Origin: Verrucomicrobiia bacterium | GTDB lineage: Bacteria > Verrucomicrobiota > Verrucomicrobiia > Palsa-1439 | Length of the DNA: 64,000 nt | Assembly: GCA_035577545.1 (NCBI GenBank) | Contig: DATLVI010000031.1 | Span: forward strand, 1-64,000 | Direction of reading: 5' to 3' | Shown here: piece by piece, positions 18,180-27,520 of the stretch | Numbering within the stretch: the first letter of the stretch is position 1 | Layout: each line of letters starts with the position of its first letter | Notes under the pieces: model-generated | Database searches by the model: none | Told to the model about the DNA's origin: nothing | The model's input: the letters and a program-made list of their open reading frames with translations, nothing else | Position numbers and translations under genes: made by a program

Positions 18180-19541
18180 CTATAGATTCTCGAGTCCGTA
18201 CCCCTTCAACTTCCGATGCAGCGTGCGGCGGCTGATGCCGATCCTTTGCGCCGCCCTGGTGCGGTTGCCATCCGTTTCTTTCAACGCCTGGATAATCAAC
18301 TGCCGCTCGGCGTCCTCAACGGTCATCCCCGCGTGCACAACGTTGATCTTCGTCAGATCCGCGACACCGCGGATTCCTGCGGGCACGTCACGCACGGTCA
18401 GACGCTCGCCCCGGGCCAATACGACCATCTGTTCGATGGCGTTGCGCAATTCGCGCACATTGCCGGGCCAGTCATACGCCAGTAGCACGTTGAGTGCCTC
18501 TGGCGTCAACTCACGCACCTGCTTGCCGTTCTCACGGCTGAATTCATCAAGGAACGACTTCACCAGCAACGGGATGTCATCCCGCCGCTCGCGCAGGGGC
18601 GGAAGGTCCACCGTCACGACACTTAGCCGATAGAACAAATCATCGCGGAACTTTCCCTCGCTGACCAGCTTTTTCAAATCCTTGTTCGTGGCCGCCACCA
18701 GACGCACGTCCACCTGCAGCGTCTTGGCGCCCCCCACCCGCTCGAACGCCCGTTCCTCGAGCACACGCAATAATTTGACCTGGATTTGCGGTTCCAGTTC
18801 TCCAACCTCGTCGAGGAACAGAGTTCCCCCGTCTGCCAGTTCAAATCGTCCCGTCCGCCTCTCGACCGCCCCGGTAAATGCTCCCTTTTCATGCCCGAAC
18901 AATTCGCTCTCCAGAAGCGATGTCGGCAGTGCGGCCGCGTGGACAGCGATAAACGGGCCGTTCTTGCGAGGACTGATGTTATGGATGGCTTTCGCAATGA
19001 GTTCCTTACCTGTACCCGTCGCGCCGGTAATCAACACTGTGGCGCGACTCGGCGCGACCTGCTGAATCGTCTCAAAAACCTGGCGCATCAACGCCGATTG
19101 GCCGATGATGTTCTCAAGGCCGTACTTCTGTTCAATTTGCTCCCGTAGATTGACGTTCTCGGCCTCGACGCGGCGGCTGTTGAGCGCCCGCTGGATGACC
19201 AATTCGAGTTCGTCGAGGTTTACCGGCTTGGCGATGTAATGATATGCCCCCACCTGCATCGCTTGCACGGCGTTTTCGATCGACCCGTAGGCCGTCATCA
19301 TGATGCACACTGGTGGATCGGTCAGCGACAGGGCCCGGCGCAACAAAGCCATGCCATCTACCCCGGGCATCCGTAGGTCGGTGAGCATCACGTCCACACG
19401 TGTGGATTCCAGCGCCTCCAAAGCCTTTTGAGAGTCTTCGGCCAGCAACACGTCGTACCGGTCGTGCAAGGCGCGCTGCAGCCCCTCGCGGGTGTTGCGC
19501 TCGTCGTCAACAATCAGGATCGTTGGTTGTTTCGTCTTCAT
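18180..19541 (-). CDS. NtrC-family sigma-54 response regulator
   Basis: 453 residues. Receiver domain (1-120) has phosphoacceptor Asp55 in MLTDLRMPG. The AAA+ domain (about 145-380) has Walker A GATGTGKE (173-180), sigma-54 contact loop GAFTGA (220-225), Walker B GGTLFLDEVGEL and the WPGNVRELRN motif. The C-terminal Fis-type helix-turn-helix is at about 410-450 (NRTRAAQRIGISRRTLHRKL). It overlaps the kinase gene as ATGA, so this is a cognate pair resembling ZraSR/AtoSC. The target promoters are unknown. Confidence 0.95.
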   Translation of the reverse strand: MKTKQPTILIVDDERNTREGLQRALHDRYDVLLAEDSQKALEALESTRVDVMLTDLRMPGVDGMALLRRALSLTDPPVCIMMTAYGSIENAVQAMQVGAYHYIAKPVNLDELELVIQRALNSRRVEAENVNLREQIEQKYGLENIIGQSALMRQVFETIQQVAPSRATVLITGATGTGKELIAKAIHNISPRKNGPFIAVHAAALPTSLLESELFGHEKGAFTGAVERRTGRFELADGGTLFLDEVGELEPQIQVKLLRVLEERAFERVGGAKTLQVDVRLVAATNKDLKKLVSEGKFRDDLFYRLSVVTVDLPPLRERRDDIPLLVKSFLDEFSRENGKQVRELTPEALNVLLAYDWPGNVRELRNAIEQMVVLARGERLTVRDVPAGIRGVADLTKINVVHAGMTVEDAERQLIIQALKETDGNRTRAAQRIGISRRTLHRKLKGYGLENL

Positions 19542-20722
19542 TCCGTGATGACTTCATTCCGCGACGCTTCCAACAGTCGCGTCCGCTTCTCATGAATGGG
19601 AAGCTTGACGCGAAACGTCGTCCCCCGGTCCTTGTCGCTCTCGACTTCAATCGTGCCGCCGTGCTCGCGAACGATGCGCTGCACGATCATCAGTCCCAGG
19701 CCCGTGCCATTCTCTTTCGTGGTGAAGTATGGCTCGAAAAGCTGGCCAATCTCCTCCGGGGCGATGCCGTGCCCGCTGTCAATGAATGAGATAATGACGT
19801 GCGTCGGGTTCGCTTCCGTCCGAATGCGCAGGATGCCCCCGGAGCGCATCGCTTGTAGCGCGTTCTTGATGATATTGTAGAAGGCCTGCTTGAGTTGGGC
19901 GCGATCCAACAGGATCCGCGGCAAGCTGGGCGCCAACTCCTGCTCGACGAGAATATCGCGGTCCCCAATCTCGCGCTCCAGCAATAGAAGCGCGTCGGTG
20001 ATCACATCATTTACCGCAGTCGGTTGCAGCTCCGGCTGCGTGGGCCGGATCGCCCGCAGAAATTGGTTGATGATCTGGTCGAGACGCCCGATTTCGTCGC
20101 GGGCCACACGAAGATCCTCCCGCAGTCGGTCTCCTTGCGCCGTGGGCAGCTTTTTCAACTCGCGCTCCATGAGTTGGAGGTGAATGTTGAGCGAGTTCAG
20201 TGGGTTGCCGATTTCATGCGCGACTCCCGCAGCCAGCAAGGTAATCGCCGAGAGTTTCTCCGACTCGATGGCGCTGGCCGCGCGGTGGTGGGACTCCGTC
20301 ACGTCGCGCAGGATGATCGCCATGCCCGTTACCACGGAATTCTGTTCGTCGGCCACGGGGACGATATAGAAACTGAGGAACCGTTGTTGCGGATAGAAGA
20401 CTTCCAGTTCGTGGCTGAACACTTTCCGCCACTCGTCCTTGTCCGCGGACCAGATTTTCTGCCAGTCAATATCACGGAGATAATTCGAGAGCGGTTCGCC
20501 GACGGCCCGCTCGGGATCGATGCCCAGCAGTTGGCCGGCGGCGGCATTGAGATACGTCGCCCGGCCATCGGCGTCGGTGACAATGACACCTTCCTGGATC
20601 GTATTGAAGAGAGTTTCAAGAAAGCCTTTCTCGCGGGCCAGCTTCAGCACAACGCTCTGCAAACTTTGCGGGTCAACCCGCTCGATGCGACCGATCAACT
20701 TATCAAGAAAGGAGGTTTTCAC
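19538..20722 (-). CDS. NtrB/ZraS-like PAS histidine kinase
   Basis: 394 residues and no membrane segment, so a cytosolic sensor. A PAS domain is at about 32-145, the HisKA H-box with His169 in AAGVAHEIGNPLNSLN, and a HATPase domain with N box IIKNALQAM, G1 DSGHGIAPEE, F box YFTTKENGTGLGL and G3 GTTFRVKLP. Start is GTG. Its stop overlaps the start of the regulator gene (ATGA). Confidence 0.93.
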   Translation of the reverse strand: MKTSFLDKLIGRIERVDPQSLQSVVLKLAREKGFLETLFNTIQEGVIVTDADGRATYLNAAAGQLLGIDPERAVGEPLSNYLRDIDWQKIWSADKDEWRKVFSHELEVFYPQQRFLSFYIVPVADEQNSVVTGMAIILRDVTESHHRAASAIESEKLSAITLLAAGVAHEIGNPLNSLNIHLQLMERELKKLPTAQGDRLREDLRVARDEIGRLDQIINQFLRAIRPTQPELQPTAVNDVITDALLLLEREIGDRDILVEQELAPSLPRILLDRAQLKQAFYNIIKNALQAMRSGGILRIRTEANPTHVIISFIDSGHGIAPEEIGQLFEPYFTTKENGTGLGLMIVQRIVREHGGTIEVESDKDRGTTFRVKLPIHEKRTRLLEASRNEVITE

Positions 20723-20779
20723 CTAAATCCAGTATGAATGTGATGTGCAACTACGTCACGGTTTGGAATGTTTTCGTCT

Positions 20780-20808
20780 TTGACAGGCCCGGGCGCGTGT
20801 GCCAACAT
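20780..20808 (+). promoter_or_regulatory. Possible sigma-70 promoter before apgM
   Basis: A perfect -35 hexamer TTGACA (20780-20785) is followed after 17 nt by CAACAT (20803-20808), a weak -10. It lies about 47 nt before the apgM start in the divergent gap with the NtrB-like gene. Assigned by eye only. Confidence 0.4.
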
Positions 20809-20854
20809 GACGCTAAATAAGGACATTTTCAAGCCTAAATACTGAGAAATTCAA

Positions 20855-22072
20855 ATGAATGTTGATGAAGTCTACAAAAGCCTGCTGGTTCCAAACGATT
20901 CCAAGCTCGCTCTCGTTGTCCTGGATGGACTTGGCGATATTGCCACGCACTCAACGGGCTTTCGCACACCCCTCGAAGCCGCCCGCACTCCCAACCTCGA
21001 TGCCCTGGCCAAACGTTCGGCGCTGGGCCGGATGACCCCTGTCGCCCCCGGCATAACCCCCGGCAGTGGCCCCGGGCACCTCGGGTTGTTCGGTTACGAT
21101 CCGCTGGAGTTTGAAGTGGGCCGCGGCGTCATTGAAGCTCTCGGGTTGGGCATCGATCTAAGGCATGGCGACGTCGCCGCACGGGCAAATTTCTGTTCGC
21201 TCGACGCGAAAGGCATTGTGACCGATCGCCGCGCGGGCCGCATCGACACCAAAGTCTGCGAAGCACAGTGCGCACTGCTCGCCGGGAAAATCAAAAAAAT
21301 TGGCGACGTCGAGGTCATCATCAAAGCTGGCAAAGGCCACCGCTTCGTCGTGGTATTCCGCGGCAAGGGACTCGAAGGCCCTCTCAACGACAGCGATCCA
21401 CATCGTGAAGGTTTGCCCATTGCCGTCGTCAAGCCGCAGAATAAATCCGCCAAGGCCGCGAAAACGGCGAAGGTCATCGCGGCATTCTACAAACAGGCGC
21501 TGCCATTGTTGAAAGACTGCAAACCAGCCAATGGTTTCTTGCTTCGCGGCATCGCGCATCAGCCAAAGATTCCGCTCTTCGAAGACCGTTACGGGCTCAA
21601 GGCCGCCGCGATCGCCATCTACCCGATGTACAAGGGCCTCGCCCAACTCGTCGGCATGAAGAAAGTCGAAGGCCCATCGACCGTGCAGCAAGAGTTCGAC
21701 GCGGCCGTCGATGCCCTCAAAGCTTACGATTTCGTTTTCGTCCACGTGAAAGGGACGGACATGTATGGCGAGGACGGCAATTTCGATGGGAAGGTGAAGG
21801 CCATCGAAGAAGCCGATGCCGCGTTCGGTGTGCTCCTGCCCGAAGTGGATGTGGTGGCCATCACCGGCGACCACAGCACACCCGTGCCGGTCAAGGGACA
21901 CAGTTGGCACCCGCAACCCGTAATGATCTGCGGTGAAATTGCCGGTTGGGACGGCCAGGAACGTTTCACCGAGCGTAGCGCCAACGCCGGCTCCCTCGGC
22001 GTCTTCGAAGCGAAGTACCTCATCCGCTATATGCAAGCCAACGCCAAACGGCTGGATAAATTCGGGGCGTAG
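20855..22072 (+). CDS. apgM: Cofactor-independent phosphoglycerate mutase, archaeal (ApgM) type
   Basis: 405-residue metalloenzyme of the alkaline phosphatase superfamily that interconverts 3- and 2-phosphoglycerate in glycolysis. VLDGLGDIATHS near 23-34 gives the first metal site, GSGPGHLGLFGYDPLEFEVG is the signature of the ApgM branch, and TGDHSTPVPVKGHSWHP near the C-terminus gives the other metal ligands (Asp/His). The length fits ApgM rather than GpmI (about 510). The second enzyme of this class is not in the window. Confidence 0.93.
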   Translation: MNVDEVYKSLLVPNDSKLALVVLDGLGDIATHSTGFRTPLEAARTPNLDALAKRSALGRMTPVAPGITPGSGPGHLGLFGYDPLEFEVGRGVIEALGLGIDLRHGDVAARANFCSLDAKGIVTDRRAGRIDTKVCEAQCALLAGKIKKIGDVEVIIKAGKGHRFVVVFRGKGLEGPLNDSDPHREGLPIAVVKPQNKSAKAAKTAKVIAAFYKQALPLLKDCKPANGFLLRGIAHQPKIPLFEDRYGLKAAAIAIYPMYKGLAQLVGMKKVEGPSTVQQEFDAAVDALKAYDFVFVHVKGTDMYGEDGNFDGKVKAIEEADAAFGVLLPEVDVVAITGDHSTPVPVKGHSWHPQPVMICGEIAGWDGQERFTERSANAGSLGVFEAKYLIRYMQANAKRLDKFGA

Positions 22073-22106
22073 CGGGAAGAGCCACGGCGTACGTGGAAAT
22101 AAAATA

Positions 22107-23720
22107 GTGGATCCAAACTATATTCTCATCTGGATCGCCGGCGGTTCATGCATCGCGCTTATCATCCGGTCCGTCCGATACTCCGCGAGACTTCAACGAG
22201 GGTGGCTACTTGCCTCAGCATCAATTCTTGTCGTGATGCTGGCGCTGATGATTATCGCACCGAAGGTGGCCGGGTATGTCGCCGGCAGCCTGTGGATCCT
22301 GTTCATCCTGGTCCCCAGCCTCGCTGGTCGAAGCGCGACACACGCGGGCCTGCGGCAGGATTACCAACGTGCAGAGAGGTTCGCCAATTTCGCGCGATGG
22401 CTTCATCCCACGGACGGATGGAGACAACAACCTGATCTCTTCCGCGCGTTGCGCATGGCACAAGAAGGAGCTTTTCCCGAGGCCGTGAATCTTTTGGCGC
22501 GTCACCAATCGAACGCAAGTCCCCTCGGGCGTGTGGCTACCGCGCAACGGTGTCGCATTCAGGGTCACTGGGAGGAGCTCGTCGAGTGGGCGCGCACTCT
22601 ACCACCGGCAACACGCAGCCGTGATGTTTCGCTGATGCCACTCCATCTGCGAGCTCTCGGCGAAACCCGCGATCTTGACGGCTTGGTCGAGGCGTACAAA
22701 CAAGCCGAGCAAAGCCTGGAGAAGCTTGGGAATCCGATGATCCGCGCTCTTTGCCGACTGCCGGTACTGGCATTCTGCGGGCGACGTGAACACGTCGAAC
22801 GCATCCTCAATGGCGAGTTGGCGCATCTGCACCCGAACGCCAGGACTTTTTGGTTGGGAACCACTGACATGGCTGCTGGGGAAGAAAATCGAGGACGCAC
22901 ACTATTAGCCAACATCTCCTCTTCTTCCGACGCGCTTATCCGTCAATCAATCGAGCTTCGCCTCTCCGGCGGTGTCGTCCTCGCCGAACAGGCTCTGTCA
23001 GAACAAAGCCGCCAAGCTGTCGCGCGAGTGGAAAACGAACTCGATCATGAGGCACGCTATGAAACTCGCCGCAATTTCGGTTCGTGGCGACCATATGCGA
23101 CGCACACACTCCTTGCTCTCAATCTCGCCGCGTTTGCATTTGAGATCTCGTTGGGTGACACCACAAGAGCAGACACGCTACTGCGAGCGGGCGCCGCTTA
23201 CCCGGATGCCGTGCTAAGAGGAGATTGGTGGCGGGTGTTCACCGCATGTTTTCTCCACTTCGGGCTGATCCACCTGTTGATGAACATGCTAGCCCTCTAC
23301 ATCCTGGGGCGATTCGTGGAGTACTCTCTAGGCCTCGTCCGTTACCTGGCAACCTATCTTGTTGCCGGAGTTGGGTCCGCTCTGACCTTCGTACTACTCG
23401 TCTGGATCGGTTGGCTGCCAACAGCCATCGAAGCAGGTGCCTCCGGATGCATCATGGGATTGGTCGGCGCAACCGGGGCAATATTGGTCCGTGGGTGGCG
23501 CACCGAGCGAGCCCCAATTGCCTTCAAACGCCTGAAAACCATCGGCCTGATAGTTGTCTCACAGGCCGTTTTCGACTTGCTCACGCCGCAAGTTAGCTTC
23601 ACTGTACATACATCTGGCGTCGTCATCGGCTTCCTTACGGCTTTCGTTCTCTACCGCCCGAAAGAATATGGACTTGCCGGCGCTACAACGACACCTTCGC
23701 AGTTTCCTACTCCCCGCTAA
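22107..23720 (+). CDS. Rhomboid intramembrane serine protease with N-terminal helical-repeat domain
   Basis: 537 residues from a GTG start at 22107, chosen because the open frame upstream runs through apgM in another frame and conserved membrane segments begin right after it. Two N-terminal membrane helices are followed by a TPR-like helical region (about 85-335), then the rhomboid domain. The domain has GDWWRVFTACFLHFGLIHLLMN, catalytic Ser446 in GASGCIMG and His501 in VHTSGVVIGF, so it should be active. The C-terminus overlaps convergent upp by 14 bp. Substrates cannot be told from sequence. Confidence 0.85.
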   Translation: MDPNYILIWIAGGSCIALIIRSVRYSARLQRGWLLASASILVVMLALMIIAPKVAGYVAGSLWILFILVPSLAGRSATHAGLRQDYQRAERFANFARWLHPTDGWRQQPDLFRALRMAQEGAFPEAVNLLARHQSNASPLGRVATAQRCRIQGHWEELVEWARTLPPATRSRDVSLMPLHLRALGETRDLDGLVEAYKQAEQSLEKLGNPMIRALCRLPVLAFCGRREHVERILNGELAHLHPNARTFWLGTTDMAAGEENRGRTLLANISSSSDALIRQSIELRLSGGVVLAEQALSEQSRQAVARVENELDHEARYETRRNFGSWRPYATHTLLALNLAAFAFEISLGDTTRADTLLRAGAAYPDAVLRGDWWRVFTACFLHFGLIHLLMNMLALYILGRFVEYSLGLVRYLATYLVAGVGSALTFVLLVWIGWLPTAIEAGASGCIMGLVGATGAILVRGWRTERAPIAFKRLKTIGLIVVSQAVFDLLTPQVSFTVHTSGVVIGFLTAFVLYRPKEYGLAGATTTPSQFPTPR

Positions 23721-24336
23721 ACTGACGGTCGCCGGCGTCGCCCATGCCGGGGACGATGTAGCCGCGGTCGTTCAGGTGGGAATCGGTCGCGCCGAGGTAA
23801 ATCTCGACGTCGGGATACGCCTTGGAAAGTTTGCGGATGCCTTCGGGCGCGGCGAACAGGCCGAGGTACTTGATCTTCTTCGCGCCCCACTTCTTCAACC
23901 GCGCAACGGCGACGGAGGCCGATCCGCCCGTGGCCAGCATGGGATCGAGCACGAATACGATGTCAACCGGTTTGTCTTCAGAGAACCGGCTGTAATACTC
24001 GACGGGCTCCAGCGTCTTCTCGTCGCGGAACAACCCGAGGTGGTACACACGCGCTTCCGGCAGGAATTCCAAAATCCCATCCACCATTCCGAGTCCCGCG
24101 CGCAGGATCGGCACAAGTCCGACGCTCGCGCCAACATGTGCGCCCGTCGTCTCCGCCAACGGCGTGGCCACTTTCATGGTCTCCTGCGGCAAATCACGCG
24201 TCGCCTCATAGAAAAGCAGCACCGACAACGCGCGGATGCGGCTGCGGACGACCGCACGGTCGGAATTCTTGTCGCGGATATCGGTCAGGAAGCTTTGGGC
24301 CAGGGGATGGTTCAGGACATGGGCGGTCTCGCGCAT
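23707..24336 (-). CDS. upp: Uracil phosphoribosyltransferase
   Basis: Salvages uracil to UMP using PRPP. 209 residues, the family norm. It shows VGLVPILRAGLGMVDG, the PRPP loop DPMLATGGSASVAV and the C-terminal uracil-binding region GYIVPGMGDAGDRQFS. It overlaps the rhomboid gene end convergently by 14 bp and sits 34 nt after the end of moeA-side sequence upstream, so it may be read with the moeA operon. Confidence 0.95.
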   Translation of the reverse strand: MRETAHVLNHPLAQSFLTDIRDKNSDRAVVRSRIRALSVLLFYEATRDLPQETMKVATPLAETTGAHVGASVGLVPILRAGLGMVDGILEFLPEARVYHLGLFRDEKTLEPVEYYSRFSEDKPVDIVFVLDPMLATGGSASVAVARLKKWGAKKIKYLGLFAAPEGIRKLSKAYPDVEIYLGATDSHLNDRGYIVPGMGDAGDRQFSGE

Positions 24337-24370
24337 CGCGATAGCTAGTGTAAGACGCGGATTGGATTAT

Positions 24371-25615
24371 TCAAGCGGAGAAACGAATCGCCCGAACCGG
24401 ATGCCCCTGTGGGATGGTGGTCTCCTCGGGAACTTCCACGAGGCAATCGGCGTTCGCAAGGGAGGAAATCACATGCGAACCCTGGCGAGGCATCGGTTTC
24501 GCCAGCCACTTCTCGCCGTCCCGCCGCAGGTTCGCCCGCATATAGTGCACACGATCACCGCGGTTCACGAAATCTTCCGCCGCTTCCGCGGTCACCGTTG
24601 GCAGGTCGATCTCGGCAGCGCCCCGCATCTTGAGCAACGCCGGTCGTACCAGGATGAGGAACGTCACCGCGGCGCTGACGGGATTGCCCGGCAACCCGAA
24701 CGCCAACTTTTCCCCGTGCGCGCCAAATACAAACGGCTTGCCGGGCCGCATCGCGATCCTCCAAAATTTCTGTTCGCATCCCAATTCCGCCAGCACGTCC
24801 TTCACGAGGTCATATTCGCCGACAGAAACGCCACCGACGGTGATCACCGCGTCGCATTCGCTCAGGCCATAATCGATCTTTTCGAACAAATCCTCGCGCG
24901 TGTCGTCCGCGATGCCGAGTTCAACCGGCTCGCACCCCGCTTGTTTCACCAGCGCGCCGAGTGAATAGCTATTCGCATCATAAATCTGGCCGGGGCGCAA
25001 CGCGCGCCCCGGTTCGATGATCTCCGCTCCCGTTACCAACACGCCCACCCTCGGCCGCGGGTAAATCGTAAGTTGGGCCAGCCCGACCGCCGCCGCCAAC
25101 CCGAGTTGCGCAGGGCCGAGCACCCGGTTTGAACGCAGTACAATCTCACCCTTCGTCGCGTCATCGCCGGCACAACGGATGTTTTCGCCCACCTCCACGG
25201 ATTCCTCGACCGCAATATATCCTTCATGGTGCGGTCGCGTGTCCTCCTGCATCACCACTGCGTCCGCGCCTTCGGGTATCGGCGCGCCCGTGAAAATCCG
25301 CGCGCACGTCTGCGGCTCCAAACGCGCGCCGGCCGCCGTGCCCGCGGGCACTGTGGACGTCACGCGCAAATGAATCGGGTTGTTCTCATTCGCACCTGCT
25401 ACGTCGGAAGAACGCACTGCGTAACCGTCAACCGCGCTATTGTCCCACAGGGGTAAATTGATGGGCGACGCAACATCCTGCGCCAGCACGCAATCCAGGG
25501 CCTCGACCAGAGGAACGGCTCGCGCCGAGAGTGTCCGCACTGCCGACAAAATGATTTCCCGCGCCTCGGCAACCGCGAGCATCTCGCCGCCGTTAACGGG
25601 CTTCGTCGCCAACAT
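24371..25615 (-). CDS. moeA: MoeA, molybdopterin molybdenumtransferase
   Basis: Inserts molybdate into adenylated molybdopterin. 414 residues with the four MoeA domains: LVEALDCVLAQDV, PLWDNSAVDGYAV (substrate Asp), FTGAPIPEGADAVVMQEDT, and the MoCF-like GGVSVGEYDLV and GLPGNPVSA motifs, then the C-terminal beta domain. The ATG at 25615 has GGAGAGG just upstream and overlaps the lipoprotein gene by 23 bp; an ATG 33 nt further in is the other option. No other molybdenum cofactor gene is in the window. Confidence 0.93.
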   Translation of the reverse strand: MLATKPVNGGEMLAVAEAREIILSAVRTLSARAVPLVEALDCVLAQDVASPINLPLWDNSAVDGYAVRSSDVAGANENNPIHLRVTSTVPAGTAAGARLEPQTCARIFTGAPIPEGADAVVMQEDTRPHHEGYIAVEESVEVGENIRCAGDDATKGEIVLRSNRVLGPAQLGLAAAVGLAQLTIYPRPRVGVLVTGAEIIEPGRALRPGQIYDANSYSLGALVKQAGCEPVELGIADDTREDLFEKIDYGLSECDAVITVGGVSVGEYDLVKDVLAELGCEQKFWRIAMRPGKPFVFGAHGEKLAFGLPGNPVSAAVTFLILVRPALLKMRGAAEIDLPTVTAEAAEDFVNRGDRVHYMRANLRRDGEKWLAKPMPRQGSHVISSLANADCLVEVPEETTIPQGHPVRAIRFSA

Positions 25616-25982
25616 GCACCTCTCCTTCCATAATGTCCGCCGTCGCGAACTGCGCCCGCACCGGCTCCGTAATCCGCACGACGCCCACCCATTTGCCATT
25701 GCGGTAGACATCCACACGCGTTCCCACTGCTGGCACCACCCGTGACGTGAAATCGATCACCACAAAACCATGTTCCGAGTTCAGCGAGACGATCCTGACG
25801 CCCGTGGTTCCCGGCACGTACACAGAAGATTCGAGCTGCAACTTGTCCGGCTGGGCCGTAACTCGTGCCGGCGGATTCATCGCACATCCCAGGCAACCCG
25901 CGACAAGTGTCGTCGCAAGAATCACCCCGGCGATCCGTCTCACTGCCGGGGACGGAAATCGTCGACTTATCACAATTTTCAT
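25593..25982 (-). CDS. Small lipoprotein of unknown function
   Basis: 129 residues. The N-terminus VRRIAGVILATTLVAGCLGCAMN is a lipoprotein signal with lipobox LVAGC. The mature part is beta-rich (SVYVPGTTGVRIVSLNSEHG; GTRVDVYRNGKWVGVVRI) and resembles small periplasmic domains with an S1/SH3-like fold. I do not recognise a family. It lies between tRNA-Arg and moeA and overlaps moeA, so it is probably co-transcribed with it. Confidence 0.65.
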   Translation of the reverse strand: MKIVISRRFPSPAVRRIAGVILATTLVAGCLGCAMNPPARVTAQPDKLQLESSVYVPGTTGVRIVSLNSEHGFVVIDFTSRVVPAVGTRVDVYRNGKWVGVVRITEPVRAQFATADIMEGEVHVGDEAR

Positions 25983-25999
25983 GCCTCCGCTCGAGAAAT

Positions 26000-26080
<81 letters not shown>

Positions 26081-26327
26081 ATTGTTCATTACTGGCTGAC
26101 AGCCTATCAAAATCTACTCTGCCATTTTCACCATTTTCAACACCAGCCGCAAGCAGATACGCCGTGGCCATCAAGTCATCTTCCCTTTCTCCTTAATCTG
26201 CCCCGTCGCCGGATTGCAAGGCGCCGAGCCCGAAGGGTTTCGCGCCGATCGCACCCGGGGGCTGTGTGACGGTCTCCAGACCACGCACGTCGCCCGACCG
26301 AAGGTCTCAAGGCCTCTTTTACCTCCC

Positions 26328-26486
26328 ATTTTGGGTTCGTTTTCGGTAAATGCCCGCATTTTACCCCCTCAAATTGGGTTCGTTTTCCAAAACGAACCCA
26401 ATTTTGTTCGTCGCCTCCAAATACATAAGTCACTAATAACAAGTGGTATATGCGTTGGTTTTCACAAAACCAATTTGGGTTCGTTT
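26328..26486. repeat. Cluster of four TTGGGTTCGTTT repeats with a 16-bp perfect palindrome
   Basis: The 12-14 bp unit occurs at about 26329-26343, 26371-26386, inverted at 26389-26404, and 26472-26486. Copies two and three form a perfect 16-bp inverted repeat separated by CC. The stretch 26077-26799 holds no convincing gene. Its open frames read as Lys/Asn/Thr-Pro repeats, as known for spurious translations of interspersed repeats in some Planctomycetes/Verrucomicrobia genomes. Confidence 0.7.
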
Positions 26487-26799
26487 CGCAGAAACGTATA
26501 ATAGGCCCCTCCCTCATGTATAGTGGCGCGGGCAGCCCGGCCTTCGTAGCGTCCTCGCGAAGTAGGCTCCCGCCCGTGTCTTTCCGCCTTCGAGTTGAAC
26601 AGGCGTCCCGCCTGTAGCCTTCCGCTGTTGCACCCAGGAGGCGTGCTCGGCCTTCGACTGCTCTTCCGTAGTCATACCGCCCACCATACCACTATCGGAA
26701 TCCGATTTCCAGAAGAAAGGTGTGGGCTGTCGAATCCCGCGAGAACTGCGGTGTTGGTATGCAGAGGGCCGTTGTCAAAACGACGAATTCCCGCCCAGG
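26487..26799. other. Intergenic, no gene seen
   Basis: Contains short C/G-rich imperfect palindromes around CCTTCGTAGCGTCCTCGCG (about 26539) and repeated GGCGTCCCGCCT-type pieces, typical of intergenic repeats. No coding, promoter or RNA feature could be supported. Confidence 0.5.
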
Positions 26800-27516
26800 C
26801 TAATTCGGCATTGATAGCCAAAGATGTCGCAGTGTGATAGCGCCTGCTCGCTTACCTCTGAGCACAAAGCTACGCCTGTGACGGGTAATAGCAACTGCCG
26901 GTTTGTGAGCGCTAATCTTACAATCGCGCGGCTTGCCGATAGCGTTGATTTTATTCGCACGGGCTTGGAACGGCTGTACTAAAGCTGCGGATGGTTTCTG
27001 GTGCACAGTATTATATCCAATCATCAGCGCTTCGGTCATTGCCCAGGCGTAGTCACCGACGATAAAACGTTCAATCCCGGCGTCGCAGTAGTCTGCAAGA
27101 AGGGAGTGCGCTGCATCCACAGGTTTACACTCGATGAAGATTCCATCCTGCGACCGTTTTACATTCGGGCGATCGGCGAGATACGCAACCATATCGGGTT
27201 TCTTACTGGTCTTGACACCGTCGTAGTTCCGTACTTCGGGCCGTTTGATGCTGGAAAAGACGTCGCCCGTGAATCCGTTCACCAAGTTGGAATCCAATAA
27301 GTGGTCCTCGAGAATCTCGTGAAGGTGGGTAGTAAAATCGACCTCATGTGCAGAGCTAGGATCGAATGGTCGTGGCGGATCTACGTGCAAGATGTTCCAC
27401 GCTGCCACTACAGCTTCTTCGATGACGAGAAAGACCGCAAGAGTTACCCCGGGATGTGGCAATGAGAACCCCTGCTCCCTCCTCGCCGTCGAATCGACAG
27501 ACAGTCCAAATCCCAT
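26800..27516 (-). CDS. Probable restriction endonuclease (PD-(D/E)XK-like)
   Basis: 238 residues. The central part has the arrangement KKPDMVAYL (Asp108) then DGIFIECK (Glu129, Lys131), matching the PD-(D/E)XK nuclease core, followed by DYCDAGIERFIVGDYAWAM. It starts 4 nt after the stop of the methyltransferase gene, whose end supplies its GAGG ribosome site, so the two form an operon. I infer that it is the cleavage partner of that methyltransferase. The very C-terminus is basic. No exact family is recognised. Confidence 0.7.
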   Translation of the reverse strand: MGFGLSVDSTARREQGFSLPHPGVTLAVFLVIEEAVVAAWNILHVDPPRPFDPSSAHEVDFTTHLHEILEDHLLDSNLVNGFTGDVFSSIKRPEVRNYDGVKTSKKPDMVAYLADRPNVKRSQDGIFIECKPVDAAHSLLADYCDAGIERFIVGDYAWAMTEALMIGYNTVHQKPSAALVQPFQARANKINAIGKPRDCKISAHKPAVAITRHRRSFVLRGKRAGAITLRHLWLSMPN

Positions 27517-27520
27517 TCGT

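Noticed and set aside
21158-22036. Antisense frame over apgM
   Set aside because: apgM is complete with conserved metal motifs; the antisense product has no domain.
26176-26517. Reading frame with repeated ETNPN/KTNPK text
   Set aside because: It is a translation of the TTGGGTTCGTTT repeats, without ribosome site or domain.
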